From: Kribbella sandramycini
GTDB taxonomy: Bacteria; Actinomycetota; Actinomycetes; Propionibacteriales; Kribbellaceae
Assembly: GCF_013131805.1 (NCBI RefSeq)
Contig: NZ_JABJRC010000013.1
Location: forward strand, 44,513-108,512
Length of the DNA: 64,000 nucleotides
Direction of reading: 5' to 3'
In this document: positions 26,194 through 36,338 of the stretch, piece after piece
Layout: every line of letters starts with the position of its first letter
Numbering within the stretch: the stretch's first letter is position 1
Made by a program: the position numbers and the translations under genes
Notes under the pieces: model-generated
The model's database searches: none
Seen by the model: the letters and a program-made list of their open reading frames with translations, nothing else
Told to the model about the DNA's origin: nothing

Positions 26194-27165
26194 TTAGAAG
26201 GCGAAGACGTACATCAGGGCGATGTTGCAGCCCAGCAAGGGGATTGCGGTCGGGATCTGGGCCTTGATCGGGCCGTACTGGTCCTTCATCTCCAGTAGGG
26301 CTGCTGGGACCAGGTTGAAGTTGGCGGCCATCGGTGTGCAGAGAGTGCCGCAGAAGCCGGCCAGCATGCCGATGGCGAACACGATCGCCGGCGTCCCGTT
26401 GAACTGCTCGACCAACAGCGGCCAGCCGACCGCTGCCGTCATCACTGGGAACGCTGCGAACGCGTTGCCCATGATGATCGTGAACACCGCCATACCGATG
26501 CAGTAGAGGGCGACTGCGGCGATCAGAGAACCCTTGGGGACCAGATGGTCTGTGACGCGGCCGACTGCTTTGCCGACACCGGAGGCGTTGAACAGCAGGC
26601 CCAGTGTGGCCAGCATCTGCGGCAGAATCGCCGCCCAGCCGATGTGCTCCAGCAATCGGCGTCCTTCGTGCAGGGGCACTGCGGGTGAGCGTGGGCGCAA
26701 TAGCGCCATGCCGACGGCCAGTGCGAGCAGTGAGGCGACGCCGAGACCGATGATCGTGGCCGAGCCGGTCTGCAGCAGCGGCTTGCCGTCACCGAGTTTC
26801 ACCTTGGCCAGCCAGGCGCCGAAGAGGGCTGCGACGACCGGAATCACCAGTGCGGGCAGAAAGAGCTTGTTGCCGAACCGGTCGGCGAACTGGATTCGCT
26901 GTGCGGGTGTCGTCGTCCGCTCCTGGCCTTTGCCGGGGAAACCGGAGCCGGCCAGCACTGCAAGGCCGATGACCGCAATACCAAGCAGCCAGGCCGGAGC
27001 CTGCTTGTTGACCACGAACGTGCCGTAGCCGAACGAGATGCCGAGGATACCCCAGAAGACCGCGGAGCCGATCCGCTTCGGGTTGCTGCGGTCGTTGAGC
27101 ACCTGCAGCGCGATCAGCACGAAGAAGATCCCGCAGAGCCAGTAGAACCACTCGACCTTGATCAC
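26194..27165 (-). CDS. DUF979 membrane protein (putative 5-oxoproline transporter subunit)
   Basis: 323-residue polytopic membrane protein, about nine helices. GTG at 27165 overlaps the DUF969 stop (GTGA) and starts MIKVEWFYWLCGIFFVLIAL. Conserved late segments include IIMGNAFAAFPVMTAA and GMLAGFCGTLCTPMAANFN. DUF979 and DUF969 proteins always occur together and are often named 5-oxoproline transporter subunits because of linkage to oxoprolinase or pyroglutamyl peptidase genes; here neither is present, so the substrate assignment is by family only. Confidence 0.85.
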   Translation of the reverse strand: MIKVEWFYWLCGIFFVLIALQVLNDRSNPKRIGSAVFWGILGISFGYGTFVVNKQAPAWLLGIAVIGLAVLAGSGFPGKGQERTTTPAQRIQFADRFGNKLFLPALVIPVVAALFGAWLAKVKLGDGKPLLQTGSATIIGLGVASLLALAVGMALLRPRSPAVPLHEGRRLLEHIGWAAILPQMLATLGLLFNASGVGKAVGRVTDHLVPKGSLIAAVALYCIGMAVFTIIMGNAFAAFPVMTAAVGWPLLVEQFNGTPAIVFAIGMLAGFCGTLCTPMAANFNLVPAALLEMKDQYGPIKAQIPTAIPLLGCNIALMYVFAF

Positions 27166-27866
27166 TTGGCCACCTCCGGCTTCGCCTCGGCCTTGGCGGT
27201 CGCCGCGAGGTTGTCGAGCTGGCGATCGAGATAGAGCAACCGGGCGCCGTGGATGAGCAACGCGCAGATACCGGTCGGGATCGCCCAGAGCGCGATGTCG
27301 ATCGCCTCCAGTTGCAACCCGTACGTCGCGTCGACGAAACCGGTGATCAGCAGGATCGAGCCGATCGCGACGAAGATGTCCTCGCCGAAGAACAGCCCGA
27401 CCGTGTCGGCGCTGGCCGCGAAGCCCTTGATCTTCTCCTGCAGTTTCTCCGGGAGTTTGCCGTAGCGGCGTTCGGCGGCGCCGGCGGCCATCGGGTACAC
27501 CAGCGGCCGGACCGCCTGCGCGGGCCCGCCGATACTGGTCAGACCGAGCGCGGCCGTGCCCTGCCGGATCAGCAGGTAGACGGCCAGCAGCCGGCCGGTC
27601 GTGACGACCGCGAGTTTGCCGATCAGCTTGCGGGCCTGCTGCTGCAGGCCGTACCGCTCGATCAGCCCGATCACGGGCAGCGTGACGATGAAGACGGTGA
27701 CGGAACGGCTGCCGGCGAACCCCTCGCCGAACGCGTTCAGGATCTTGACCGGCGACAGACCGCCGATCAGCCCGGCGACGATCCCGGCCGCGGTGACGAC
27801 CAGCATCGAGTTCAGCCGGAGCGCGAATCCGACGACGACCACCGCGATGGCGAGCAGAACCCACAT
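27162..27866 (-). CDS. DUF969 membrane protein (putative 5-oxoproline transporter subunit)
   Basis: 234-residue membrane protein with about six helices; FIVTLPVIGLIERYGLQQQA (about 59-78) and GEDIFVAIGSILLITGF are family landmarks. The C-terminus is a charged Ala/Lys/Glu tail. First gene of the DUF969-DUF979-DUF2891 operon, with a large inverted repeat 46-81 bases upstream of its start as a probable operator. Function as a paired uptake system is inferred from the family. Confidence 0.85.
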   Translation of the reverse strand: MWVLLAIAVVVVGFALRLNSMLVVTAAGIVAGLIGGLSPVKILNAFGEGFAGSRSVTVFIVTLPVIGLIERYGLQQQARKLIGKLAVVTTGRLLAVYLLIRQGTAALGLTSIGGPAQAVRPLVYPMAAGAAERRYGKLPEKLQEKIKGFAASADTVGLFFGEDIFVAIGSILLITGFVDATYGLQLEAIDIALWAIPTGICALLIHGARLLYLDRQLDNLAATAKAEAKPEVAK

Positions 27867-27912
27867 GGTTCCTCCCAGGGACGGACGGTGCGATTCACGT
27901 CACCATAGGAGA

Positions 27913-27947
27913 TTGTTGAACGATCCTGCAATAGATCATTCGAACAA
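27913..27947. promoter_or_regulatory. Large inverted repeat upstream of the DUF969 operon
   Basis: TTGTTGAACGATC and GATCATTCGAACAA are inverted copies with one indel and one mismatch, separated by 8 bases. The A/T-rich arms and the position in a 90-base gap before DUF969 suggest a regulator site, most like GntR-family operators. No regulator gene is adjacent. Confidence 0.55.
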
Positions 27948-27956
27948 GTTGTCATG

Positions 27957-28355
27957 TCAGGTGAGCAGCTGATCGACCTCGGCGGTGGGCACCACGCCCT
28001 GGGCCTTGGCCGCGAGCGCCGGGTCGACTGTCGCCAAGGCGTCGGCCTGCAGCTTCGTCACGGCCAGGTACTCGGCGTCGCGCAGCGTGTCCCAGCCGTG
28101 CTCGCGGGCGAGCTGCCAGGCGGTCCAGCGGGACATCCGGTCGCCGAGGACGCGGATCTTCAGCTCGGTCATCCGGGTGTGCAGCCGGCGGGCGTCCTGC
28201 TCGGTACGCCGCTCGTCGCGGACCTCGTGCAGCAGGAGGGTGAGCGCCTCCGAGCGGATCGAGCTCGGAGCGACCAGCTGATGAGCCTGGTCGACGCTCA
28301 GCTCGGCGTCGACCAGGTGCAGCAGAGTGGGTGCATCGATGGTGAATCGCGTCAT
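27957..28355 (-). CDS. PIN-domain protein, orphan VapC-like
   Basis: 132-residue PIN-like ribonuclease domain. Acidic residues expected for metal binding are in FTIDAPTLL (Asp7), SSIRSEAL (about 36), LRDAEYLAV (about 94) and TVDPALAAK (about 110). Homologous solitary proteins occur widely in actinobacteria. There is no antitoxin gene next to it; upstream by 46 bases is ung. It may act as a toxin with an unlinked partner or as a housekeeping RNase. The ATG at 28355 gives the typical family start MTRFTIDAPTLLHLV. Confidence 0.8.
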   Translation of the reverse strand: MTRFTIDAPTLLHLVDAELSVDQAHQLVAPSSIRSEALTLLLHEVRDERRTEQDARRLHTRMTELKIRVLGDRMSRWTAWQLAREHGWDTLRDAEYLAVTKLQADALATVDPALAAKAQGVVPTAEVDQLLT

Positions 28356-28401
28356 GCACCTCAGAGTGCCCCAGGAGATGCGGTCTCCGGGGGCTGTGCG
28401 G

Positions 28402-29091
28402 TTAGGGCAGGCGCCAGTCGATGGGGTCGGCGCCTTGTTCGGCCAGGAGGGTGTTGACGCGGCTGAAGGGGCGGGAGCCGAAGAAGCCGCGGTCGGCCGA
28501 CATCGGGCTCGGGTGCGCGCTCTCGACGTACGGGATGGTGCCGAGCATCGGTTTGAGGGTCTGAGCGTCACGGCCCCAGAGGATGGCGACCAGTGGGCCG
28601 CCGCGGTTCACGAGGGCGTGGATGGCCTGCTCGGTGACCGTCTCCCAGCCCTTGCCGCGGTGCGCGCCGGACTTGCCCGGCTGCACGGTCAGCACTCTGT
28701 TGAGCATCAGCACGCCCTGCTCGGCCCACGGCGTCAGATCGCCGTTCGACGGCGCTGGGACGCCGACGTCCGCCATGAGCTCCTTGTAGATGTTCTGCAG
28801 GCTGCGCGGGATGGGGCGGACGTCGGGGGCGACCGAGAAGCTCAGGCCCACCGGGTGCCCGGGCGTCGGATACGGGTCCTGGCCGACGACCAGCACGCGC
28901 ACCCGCTCCAACGGGCTCTTGAATGCGCGCAGTACGTTCTCACCGGCCGGTAGGTACGGCCGCCCGGCCGCGATCTCCCCGCGGAGAAACTCTCCCATCC
29001 GGCTGACGGTGTCCTCCACCGGTGCCAGCGCCTCCGCCCAGTCGGGCGCCACCAAATCCGTCAACGACTTCGGGCTCACCCGCCACAGCAT
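28402..29091 (-). CDS. ung: Uracil-DNA glycosylase
   Basis: 229 residues, the standard size for family 1. Removes uracil from DNA to begin base excision repair. The water-activating loop GQDPYPTPGHPVGLSFS (about 68-84) carries the catalytic Asp, and the minor-groove loop HPSPMSADRGFFGSRPFS (about 192-209) carries the catalytic His. The start is ATG at 29091; the frame is open upstream but without family similarity. The orphan PIN gene follows 46 bases downstream. Assignment is secure. Confidence 0.97.
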   Translation of the reverse strand: MLWRVSPKSLTDLVAPDWAEALAPVEDTVSRMGEFLRGEIAAGRPYLPAGENVLRAFKSPLERVRVLVVGQDPYPTPGHPVGLSFSVAPDVRPIPRSLQNIYKELMADVGVPAPSNGDLTPWAEQGVLMLNRVLTVQPGKSGAHRGKGWETVTEQAIHALVNRGGPLVAILWGRDAQTLKPMLGTIPYVESAHPSPMSADRGFFGSRPFSRVNTLLAEQGADPIDWRLP

Positions 29092-29307
29092 GGCAGCCCG
29101 CCGACCGTCCCCGCCAATCACCTGGTCGCTGTGATGTCGCTCTCTGTTCGCGTGTCGGTCGAGCGGCGGTCCGGGTGGGCTGGGTAGAAAGGATGCGGCC
29201 TCGCAGGGTATGAGCTTGCGAGGCCTTTGTCTGCCCGTAGTCTTCGTTGACGAGCACAGTGCGCTTTCTGGCACATCACCCCCGCTTGAGATGAGGACTG
29301 GTCGACG

Positions 29308-30750
<1,443 letters not shown>

Positions 30751-31157
30751 CCCCCGCGGGCTCGCCCCCCACTCCCACCACGAGCAACAACTGCGGACAC
30801 GACCGCACGACGCCGAGCATGTTCGACGAGCCGAGCGGCGAAACGAGTGGAGTACGACGAGCCGTACCCAACCGACAGCTGCACGACGCGTTCCAGCCGA
30901 GTGCTGGTCGTGCGGCGGCTGTCGCGTGATTGCCGCTCGCTCGACGTGGGTGGGCGGCCTGCTGCGGTTGTACGTCGGGAGGCGAGAAGGTGCGCCGGTA
31001 CGACGGGATGCCCAATGGGCCGCGCAGATCGACGGCTGTACGGCGGCTGTGCGTGTGCTGACTCGTACGACGGGCGTGGGGGTGCCTGGGGAGCGTACGA
31101 CGTGTTGGGAGAGCGGGGTGGGGGCCGCGAGTGTGGTTGCTTGGGGCAAGGAATTGG
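30751..31157. other. Gene-free stretch of about 400 bases
   Basis: No convincing gene, RNA or repeat is seen. The word TACGACG recurs at 30853, 30999, 31066 and 31096, and related TACGTCG and TACGGCGG occur between them, but spacing is irregular. Open frames on both strands here have no recognisable protein sense. It lies between the convergent pepP and M13 peptidase genes and ends in the latter's terminator. Confidence 0.5.
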
Positions 31158-31188
31158 CTGCGCCCGCTCGGGTGGTGAGCGGGCGCAG
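31158..31188. terminator. Hairpin terminator after the M13 peptidase gene
   Basis: CTGCGCCCGCTC and its exact complement form a 12-bp stem with a 7-base loop, 13 bases beyond the stop of the minus-strand M13 peptidase gene. No T-tract is visible. Confidence 0.8.
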
Positions 31189-31201
31189 TGGGGTGCTGGG
31201 G

Positions 31202-33148
31202 TTACCAGATGCGGACTCGGTCTTCGGGAGGGAGGTACATGGCGTCGCCTTCGGTGGTTTGGTAGGTGTCGTGGAAGGCGTCGATGTTCTTGACTACGGC
31301 GTTGCAGCGGAATTCGGGTGGGGAGTGGGGGTCGATGGTGAGGCGGCGGGCGGCTTCTTCGGGGCGGGTTTTGGTGGCCCAGGCGAAGGCCCAGGCGGCG
31401 AAGAAGCGTTCGGGGCCGGTGGTGTTGTCGATGGTGGGGGCTTCGGCGCCGGCCAGGGAGAGTTGGTAGGCGACGTAGGCGATGGCCAGGCCGCCGAGAT
31501 CGCCGATGTTCTCGCCGAGGGTGAGTTTGCCGTTGACGTGCTGGCCCGGGGTTTCGGCGGGGGAGAGGGCGTCGTACTGGGCGACGAGTTTGTCGGTGCG
31601 GGCCTCGAAGGCGGCGCGGTCCTCGTCGGTCCACCAGTCGTTGAGGTTGCCGGCGCCGTCGTAGCGGGAGCCCTGGTCGTCGAAGCCGTGACCGATCTCG
31701 TGGCCGATGACGGCGCCGATCGCGCCGTAGTTGACCGCGTCGTCGGCGTCCAGGTCGAAGAACGGCGGGTGCAGGATGCCGGCTGGGAAGACGATCTCGT
31801 TCTGCCGGGGGTTGTAGTAGGCGTTCACGGTCTGCGGCGGCATGTGCCACTCGTCGCGGTCGACCGGGGTGCCGAGTTTCGCCAGCTCGCGGGCGGTCTC
31901 GACAGCGACTGAGCGGCGCAGGTTGCCGATCAGGTCGGCCGGGTCGACCTCGAGGGCGCTGTAGTCCTTCCACTTGTCCGGGTAGCCGATCTTCGGCACG
32001 AACGTCCCGAGTTTGTCGAGCGCGCGCTGCCTGGTCTCCGGGCCCATCCAGTCGAGGCCCTCGATCCGCTGCCGGTAGGCCTCGACCAGGTTGGCGACGA
32101 GCTCGACCATCCGCGACTTCGCGGCCGGCGGGAAGTGCTCGGCGACGTACAGCTGGCCGAGCGCCTCGCCGAGAGAGCCCTCGACGACGTCGATACCGCG
32201 CTTCCAGCGGTCGCGCAGCTCGGGCGCGCCGGTCAGCGTCTTGCCGTAGAAGGCGAAGTTCTCCTCGACGAAGGCCGAGCTCAGGTACGGCGCGGCCGAG
32301 TGCACGATCCGCCAGCTCAGCCACTCCTTCCACTCCGCGAGCGGGATCTCCTGCAGCGCGGCGGCCGCCGCGGTGAAGAACGACGGCTCACGGACGACGA
32401 CCTGCGCGAACGCGCTCTCCGGCACGGTCGACGCGGCCAGCCAGCGGGACCAGCCGAGCCCAGGGGTGAGCGCTTCGAGCGCGGCCCGGTCGAGTTTGTT
32501 GTAGGTCTGGGTGACGTCGCGCTCGCGCACCCGGTCCCAGTGGTTGGCGGCGAGCCGGGTCTCCAGCGCGAGGATGCGCTCGGCGGCCCCGGCCGGATCG
32601 GGCCGCCCGGCCAGCTCGAGGAGCTTGGCGACATGCGCGACGTACGCCGCGCGCACGTCGGCCCGCTCCTCCTCGCGGTAGTACGACTCGTCGGGCAGGC
32701 TCAGCCCGCCCTGCATCAGGTACACGATGTACTCGTCGGACTTCTTCGCGTCGCCGTCGACCCAGACCCGGAAGACGCCGGTGACGCCCTCGAGCTCGAG
32801 CTGCCCGAGCGCCGCGACCAGCCCCGGCACGTCGCTGACCGCATCGGCCAGCGCGAGCTGATCGGCGATCGGCTCCGCACCCAGCCGCTCGACGGTCTCG
32901 GCATCCAGGAAGCTGGTGTAGAGATCGGCGATCTTCCGCGCGTCACTGCCCTCGGGATGACCGGCGGCGACGGCCTTCTCGACGATCGCGCGGACATCCT
33001 GCTCGGCGGTGTCGCGCAGCACGTGGAACGCGCCGTAGATGGCCTTGTCCGCGGGGATGTCGTGCTCGGCGAGCCATGCCCCGTTCACGAACTGGTACAG
33101 ATCGTCCTGCGGCCGGACCGGGCCGGAGCCGTTGCTGTCTGCTGTCAT
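31202..33148 (-). CDS. M13-family zinc metallopeptidase (neprilysin/PepO-like)
   Basis: 648-residue oligopeptidase. The zinc site HEIGHGFDDQG is near residue 481, the third ligand in ENIGDLGG near 545, and substrate-binding NAYYNP and EIVFPAGIL precede it. The C-terminal R-V-x-x-W ending (VRIW) is the family hallmark. There is no signal peptide or membrane helix, unlike mammalian relatives, so it is cytoplasmic as in other actinobacteria. The start at 33148 is the ATG just before the conserved QDDLYQFVNGAWL; it cleaves short peptides. Confidence 0.94.
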   Translation of the reverse strand: MTADSNGSGPVRPQDDLYQFVNGAWLAEHDIPADKAIYGAFHVLRDTAEQDVRAIVEKAVAAGHPEGSDARKIADLYTSFLDAETVERLGAEPIADQLALADAVSDVPGLVAALGQLELEGVTGVFRVWVDGDAKKSDEYIVYLMQGGLSLPDESYYREEERADVRAAYVAHVAKLLELAGRPDPAGAAERILALETRLAANHWDRVRERDVTQTYNKLDRAALEALTPGLGWSRWLAASTVPESAFAQVVVREPSFFTAAAAALQEIPLAEWKEWLSWRIVHSAAPYLSSAFVEENFAFYGKTLTGAPELRDRWKRGIDVVEGSLGEALGQLYVAEHFPPAAKSRMVELVANLVEAYRQRIEGLDWMGPETRQRALDKLGTFVPKIGYPDKWKDYSALEVDPADLIGNLRRSVAVETARELAKLGTPVDRDEWHMPPQTVNAYYNPRQNEIVFPAGILHPPFFDLDADDAVNYGAIGAVIGHEIGHGFDDQGSRYDGAGNLNDWWTDEDRAAFEARTDKLVAQYDALSPAETPGQHVNGKLTLGENIGDLGGLAIAYVAYQLSLAGAEAPTIDNTTGPERFFAAWAFAWATKTRPEEAARRLTIDPHSPPEFRCNAVVKNIDAFHDTYQTTEGDAMYLPPEDRVRIW

Positions 33149-33277
33149 CCCTGCCCCAAAGTTCTCGAGTCGACGTTGCTGACAGTGAACATACCCGGTC
33201 GCCGCACGCCCTCCTGAACTTTCCACAGGGCAATCCCGTTCTCCTGGAGGAGACCCCTGAATCAGGAGGACCCGCCC

Positions 33278-34213
33278 ATGTCACACCTCGTCCGCCGGCT
33301 CGCAGTTCTCGTCGGCGTACCCGCACTCGTGCTCGGCCTGGTGAACGCCCCGGCCGCCACCGCGACTCCCCGCCACGACCGCTTCCCGGCCCGGATCGAG
33401 CTCCCGGCCGGTTTCCAGCCCGAGGGCATCGCGATCGCCCGCGGGACGGCGTACTTCGGCTCCCGGCTGACCGGCGACATCTATGCCGCCGAGCTGCGCA
33501 CCGGCGCCGGCAAGGTGCTCAGCCCCGGCCCAGGCACCGGTTCGCTCGGGCTGAAGGTCGACGAGCGCGGCCGGCTCTTCGTGGCCGGCGCGGCCGGCGG
33601 CAACGGCCGCGTGATCGACACCAAGTCCGGCAAGGTGCTCGCGAGGTACACCTTCACCACGAGCACTCCGACCTTCGTGAACGACGTCGTCCTCGGCAAG
33701 GACGCGGCGTGGTTCACCGACTCGCGGCAGCCGGTTCTCTACAAGCTCCCGTTCGGCAAGCACGGCAAACTGCCGGCGAAGGCCGAGACCATCCCGCTGA
33801 GCGGCGACTACCAGCACACCGAGGGCAACAACGGCAACGGCATCGCTCTGACGCCGGACGGCCGGGCGCTGATCATCGTCCAGTCCTCGACCGGCCTCCT
33901 GCTCCGCGTCGACACCCGGACCGGAGTGGCCCGAAAGGTCGAGCTCGGCGGCGCAGTGATGACGAACGGCGACGGTCTGCTGCTGAGCGGCCGGACGCTG
34001 TACGTCGTCCAGAACCGGCTGAACAAGATCGCAGTGATCGGGCTGGACAAGGCCGGTACGGCGGGTCGCGTGCTGCGTGAGATCACCAGCCCGGACTTCG
34101 ACGTCCCCACGACGGCCGCCGCCTTCGGCGACCGTCTCTACCTGCCCAACGCCCGCTTCACCACCACACCGACCCCGACCACGCCCTACTGGGTGACCGC
34201 GGTCCGGCGGTAG
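33278..34213 (+). CDS. Secreted SMP-30/beta-propeller-like protein
   Basis: 311 residues with a signal peptide (cleavage near ATA-T, about residue 30). The mature part shows repeated beta-strand blocks with an E-G-I-A motif early, NGNGIALTPDGRALIIV (about 187-203) and NGDGLLLSGRTLYVVQN (about 230-246), characteristic of six-bladed propellers of the SMP-30/gluconolactonase type. Metal-binding Glu and Asn residues of SMP-30 are plausible but not certain. Relatives are sometimes misnamed superoxide dismutase. Substrate unknown. An AGGAGG-like site precedes the ATG. Confidence 0.75.
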   Translation: MSHLVRRLAVLVGVPALVLGLVNAPAATATPRHDRFPARIELPAGFQPEGIAIARGTAYFGSRLTGDIYAAELRTGAGKVLSPGPGTGSLGLKVDERGRLFVAGAAGGNGRVIDTKSGKVLARYTFTTSTPTFVNDVVLGKDAAWFTDSRQPVLYKLPFGKHGKLPAKAETIPLSGDYQHTEGNNGNGIALTPDGRALIIVQSSTGLLLRVDTRTGVARKVELGGAVMTNGDGLLLSGRTLYVVQNRLNKIAVIGLDKAGTAGRVLREITSPDFDVPTTAAAFGDRLYLPNARFTTTPTPTTPYWVTAVRR

Positions 34214-34214
34214 C

Positions 34215-34508
34215 TCAGGAGACCGTCCGGAGGTCGCCGCGAGCGGCGGCCTTCAGGCGGCTTCCGCAGGAGAGCCGCACGGAGTAGCCGGCCGGGATCG
34301 AAAGCGGCTCACCGGTCTGCGGGTTGCGGCCGGTCCGCGGCGCGCGCATGACGCGCTCGATGCTCAGCAGGCCGGTCAGCGAGACCTTGTCCCCCTTGTG
34401 GACGGCCTCGGTGACGACGTCGCCGAGCGCGTCGAGCACCTTTTCGGCCTGGTTCCGCGGGATGCCCGCCTTCTGCGCCACTCCGGCGACCAACTCGTTG
34501 CGGTTCAC
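34215..34508 (-). CDS. hup: HU-family DNA-binding protein
   Basis: 97-residue histone-like protein that bends and compacts DNA as a dimer. The start is GTG at 34508, which has AGGAG upstream and gives the family N-terminus VNRNELVAGVAQKAG; an upstream in-frame start lacks these features. The DNA-binding arm shows the R-N-P-Q-T-G-E motif (about 61-67). It lacks the long Lys/Pro/Ala tail of the large actinobacterial HU, so it is the short form. It ends one base after the opposite propeller gene. Confidence 0.92.
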   Translation of the reverse strand: MNRNELVAGVAQKAGIPRNQAEKVLDALGDVVTEAVHKGDKVSLTGLLSIERVMRAPRTGRNPQTGEPLSIPAGYSVRLSCGSRLKAAARGDLRTVS

Positions 34509-34600
34509 GGCTCTCCTCACTCACGACTCGACTGACGGTTCGACCGGAACCTTAACCGAAATGATTGTCGTTAGCGAGAAGCTGTTCGGTATCCGGTCAG

Positions 34601-35386
34601 TCACAGCCCGTCGCGGTCGTGCCAGTGGGCCTGCCAACGGCGGTCGATGGGCTCCTCCGCGAGCTGGTACCGGATGTCGGTCGAGAGCCGCATTTCGGTC
34701 GACACGTTGTCCAGAGCCGCGTGGACGGTGTGCGCGGTGTGAATCACCACGTCTCCCGCGGAATAGTCGGCCACCAGCCACTTGGCGTCGTACTCCGCGG
34801 CCAGTGCCGGCAGGTCGGCCGTGATCGACGCCGCAGGTCGTTTGAGTGGCCCCTGCGCCTCCTCAGCCCGGACTCGGTGGTGACTACCCTCCAGGTAGGT
34901 CAGACCGCCGCGGCTGACCGGACAGTCCCCCAGTGGGATCCACGCCGACAGCACCTGGTCGCTGCCGCCACGCAGATAGACCAGGTCGTAGTGGGCCTGA
35001 GTGGCGGTCCCGATGCCGTTCTCGCCAGGCGCCGTCTGCCGGATGATCTTCCGCTTGTGCAGAAACGGCTCCCCACCCAGAAACCATTCGAACCACCCCT
35101 TGAGGGCCGGCTGAGTGCAGAACGCGGCGTACTCCGGCCCCGGCACGACCTCCTCGAACAGCAGCCGCCGGTACGCCGCTCGCTCGGTCGCGGCCCCCGT
35201 CGTCGCGATGTAGTACTCACGAAACGCCCGCACCACCTCGGCGTCCAGCAGCCCGGTCAGAAACAGATACCCGTCCCGCTCCAGCCGATCGCGCAGTCGC
35301 TCCCGCTCGCCCCGCTCCCGCTCCGGAACGACTCGCAGCTCGCCCACTCGTCGCTCGTCCAGCACATACCCATTGGATGTCAGCAC
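34601..35386 (-). CDS. Phytanoyl-CoA dioxygenase (PhyH)-family enzyme
   Basis: 261-residue non-haem iron, 2-oxoglutarate-dependent oxygenase. The iron-binding HYD of AHYDLVYLRGG is near residue 131, the distal His is in IHTAHTVHAALDN (about 219-231), and Arg for 2-oxoglutarate is in MRLSTDIRYQ. Such enzymes hydroxylate lipids, natural products or amino-acid derivatives. GTG at 35386 is the start; an ATG at 35390 is in another frame. It diverges from an AraC-family gene with a shared inverted repeat, suggesting inducible control. Confidence 0.87.
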   Translation of the reverse strand: MLTSNGYVLDERRVGELRVVPERERGERERLRDRLERDGYLFLTGLLDAEVVRAFREYYIATTGAATERAAYRRLLFEEVVPGPEYAAFCTQPALKGWFEWFLGGEPFLHKRKIIRQTAPGENGIGTATQAHYDLVYLRGGSDQVLSAWIPLGDCPVSRGGLTYLEGSHHRVRAEEAQGPLKRPAASITADLPALAAEYDAKWLVADYSAGDVVIHTAHTVHAALDNVSTEMRLSTDIRYQLAEEPIDRRWQAHWHDRDGL

Positions 35387-35389
35387 GCA

Positions 35390-35425
35390 TCCATTCCAAC
35401 CCGCACAGTCGGACGGCGGAATGGA
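35390..35425. promoter_or_regulatory. Inverted repeat TCCATTCC...GGAATGGA in the PhyH-AraC divergent gap
   Basis: Perfect 8-bp arms at 35390-35397 and 35418-35425 lie in the 71-base gap between the divergent genes. The arms sit two helical turns apart, allowing two AraC subunits. One arm is 3 bases from the PhyH start and the other 32 bases from the AraC start. Confidence 0.5.
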
Positions 35426-35457
35426 CGCCGGGCGTGAATTCTTGGACTCTTGTGCAC

Positions 35458-36255
35458 ATGCCGGACTGGTCGACCTACCTGACTCCTGGGCCCTCTGAAC
35501 GCGGACTTGGACTCTTCTGCCTCGGTGTCGGCGAGCAGACGCACACTGCCGCCCAGGAACGCGCGTTGGGTTGCCACGCCCTCGTTTGGCTCAAGGAAGG
35601 CCGCGGTCAGCTCCTGCACGGCCCAGAGCGTCAGCTGTTCGAGGTGCGCGCTCCGGCGCTGCTCTGGCTCTACCCAGGCGTACTGCACGGCTACCGCCCG
35701 GCGACCCGGTGGCGGCAGGCGTGGGCGCTCTTCGGCGGCACAGCGACCACAGCTCTGGAGGAGCTGGGTCACCTCGATCAGAGCCGACCCGTGACGATCT
35801 ACGCGGACGCCAGGCCGGTCGACCGTGCGTTCCAGCGGCTGCTGCGCGTCGCCGTCGGCCACAACACGGCGCAGACTGTGGCTGCGCTCTATGAGCTGAT
35901 TGCAACGGCTGCAGTGCCAGGAGGGGATGGTGTGGCGGATCGGCTCGCAGGTCTCGCTTGTACTGCGCTCAGCGTCCAGGGGTACGCCGCGGCGCTTGGC
36001 CTCACTGTCAGGGAGTTGCGCGACGTCGTACGCCGAGAAGCGGGTGTGACCCCGCAGGAGCTTGTGCTGCGGACCAGACTAAGCACGGCCAAGGCGCTGC
36101 TCGTCGAAGAGGAGCTGTCGGTTGCTGCGGTCGCCAGGCGGGTCGGGTACGACGACCCGGCGTACTTCAGCCGGCTGTTCACAGCGCGTACCGGATCGTC
36201 ACCGCGCGCGTTCAGGAGGTCTGGTTCGATCGCGGGAGCGATTTCCTCCTTCTGA
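35458..36255 (+). CDS. AraC-family transcriptional regulator
   Basis: 265 residues: an N-terminal cupin-like sensor (about 1-140) and a C-terminal double helix-turn-helix. The second motif ends with the family pattern VAAVARRVGYDDPAYFSRLF (about 227-246) and G-S-S-P-R-A-F-R. The ATG at 35458 gives the usual length; the frame is open upstream. It diverges from the PhyH dioxygenase gene and probably activates it in response to a ligand bound by the cupin domain. Confidence 0.93.
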   Translation: MPDWSTYLTPGPSERGLGLFCLGVGEQTHTAAQERALGCHALVWLKEGRGQLLHGPERQLFEVRAPALLWLYPGVLHGYRPATRWRQAWALFGGTATTALEELGHLDQSRPVTIYADARPVDRAFQRLLRVAVGHNTAQTVAALYELIATAAVPGGDGVADRLAGLACTALSVQGYAAALGLTVRELRDVVRREAGVTPQELVLRTRLSTAKALLVEEELSVAAVARRVGYDDPAYFSRLFTARTGSSPRAFRRSGSIAGAISSF

Positions 36256-36338
36256 AGGAGGCGGTAGCGACTTTCCGACCGTTAGATTCGTCCACGGGAG
36301 TGACGTGTCCGGAGCTGGGCACCGATACGGTCGTGGGT

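Noticed and set aside
34535..34570. Zur-like box between hup and the PhyH gene
   Set aside because: AACCGAAATGATTGTCGTTA has only six of nine symmetric positions and there is no zinc-uptake gene nearby.
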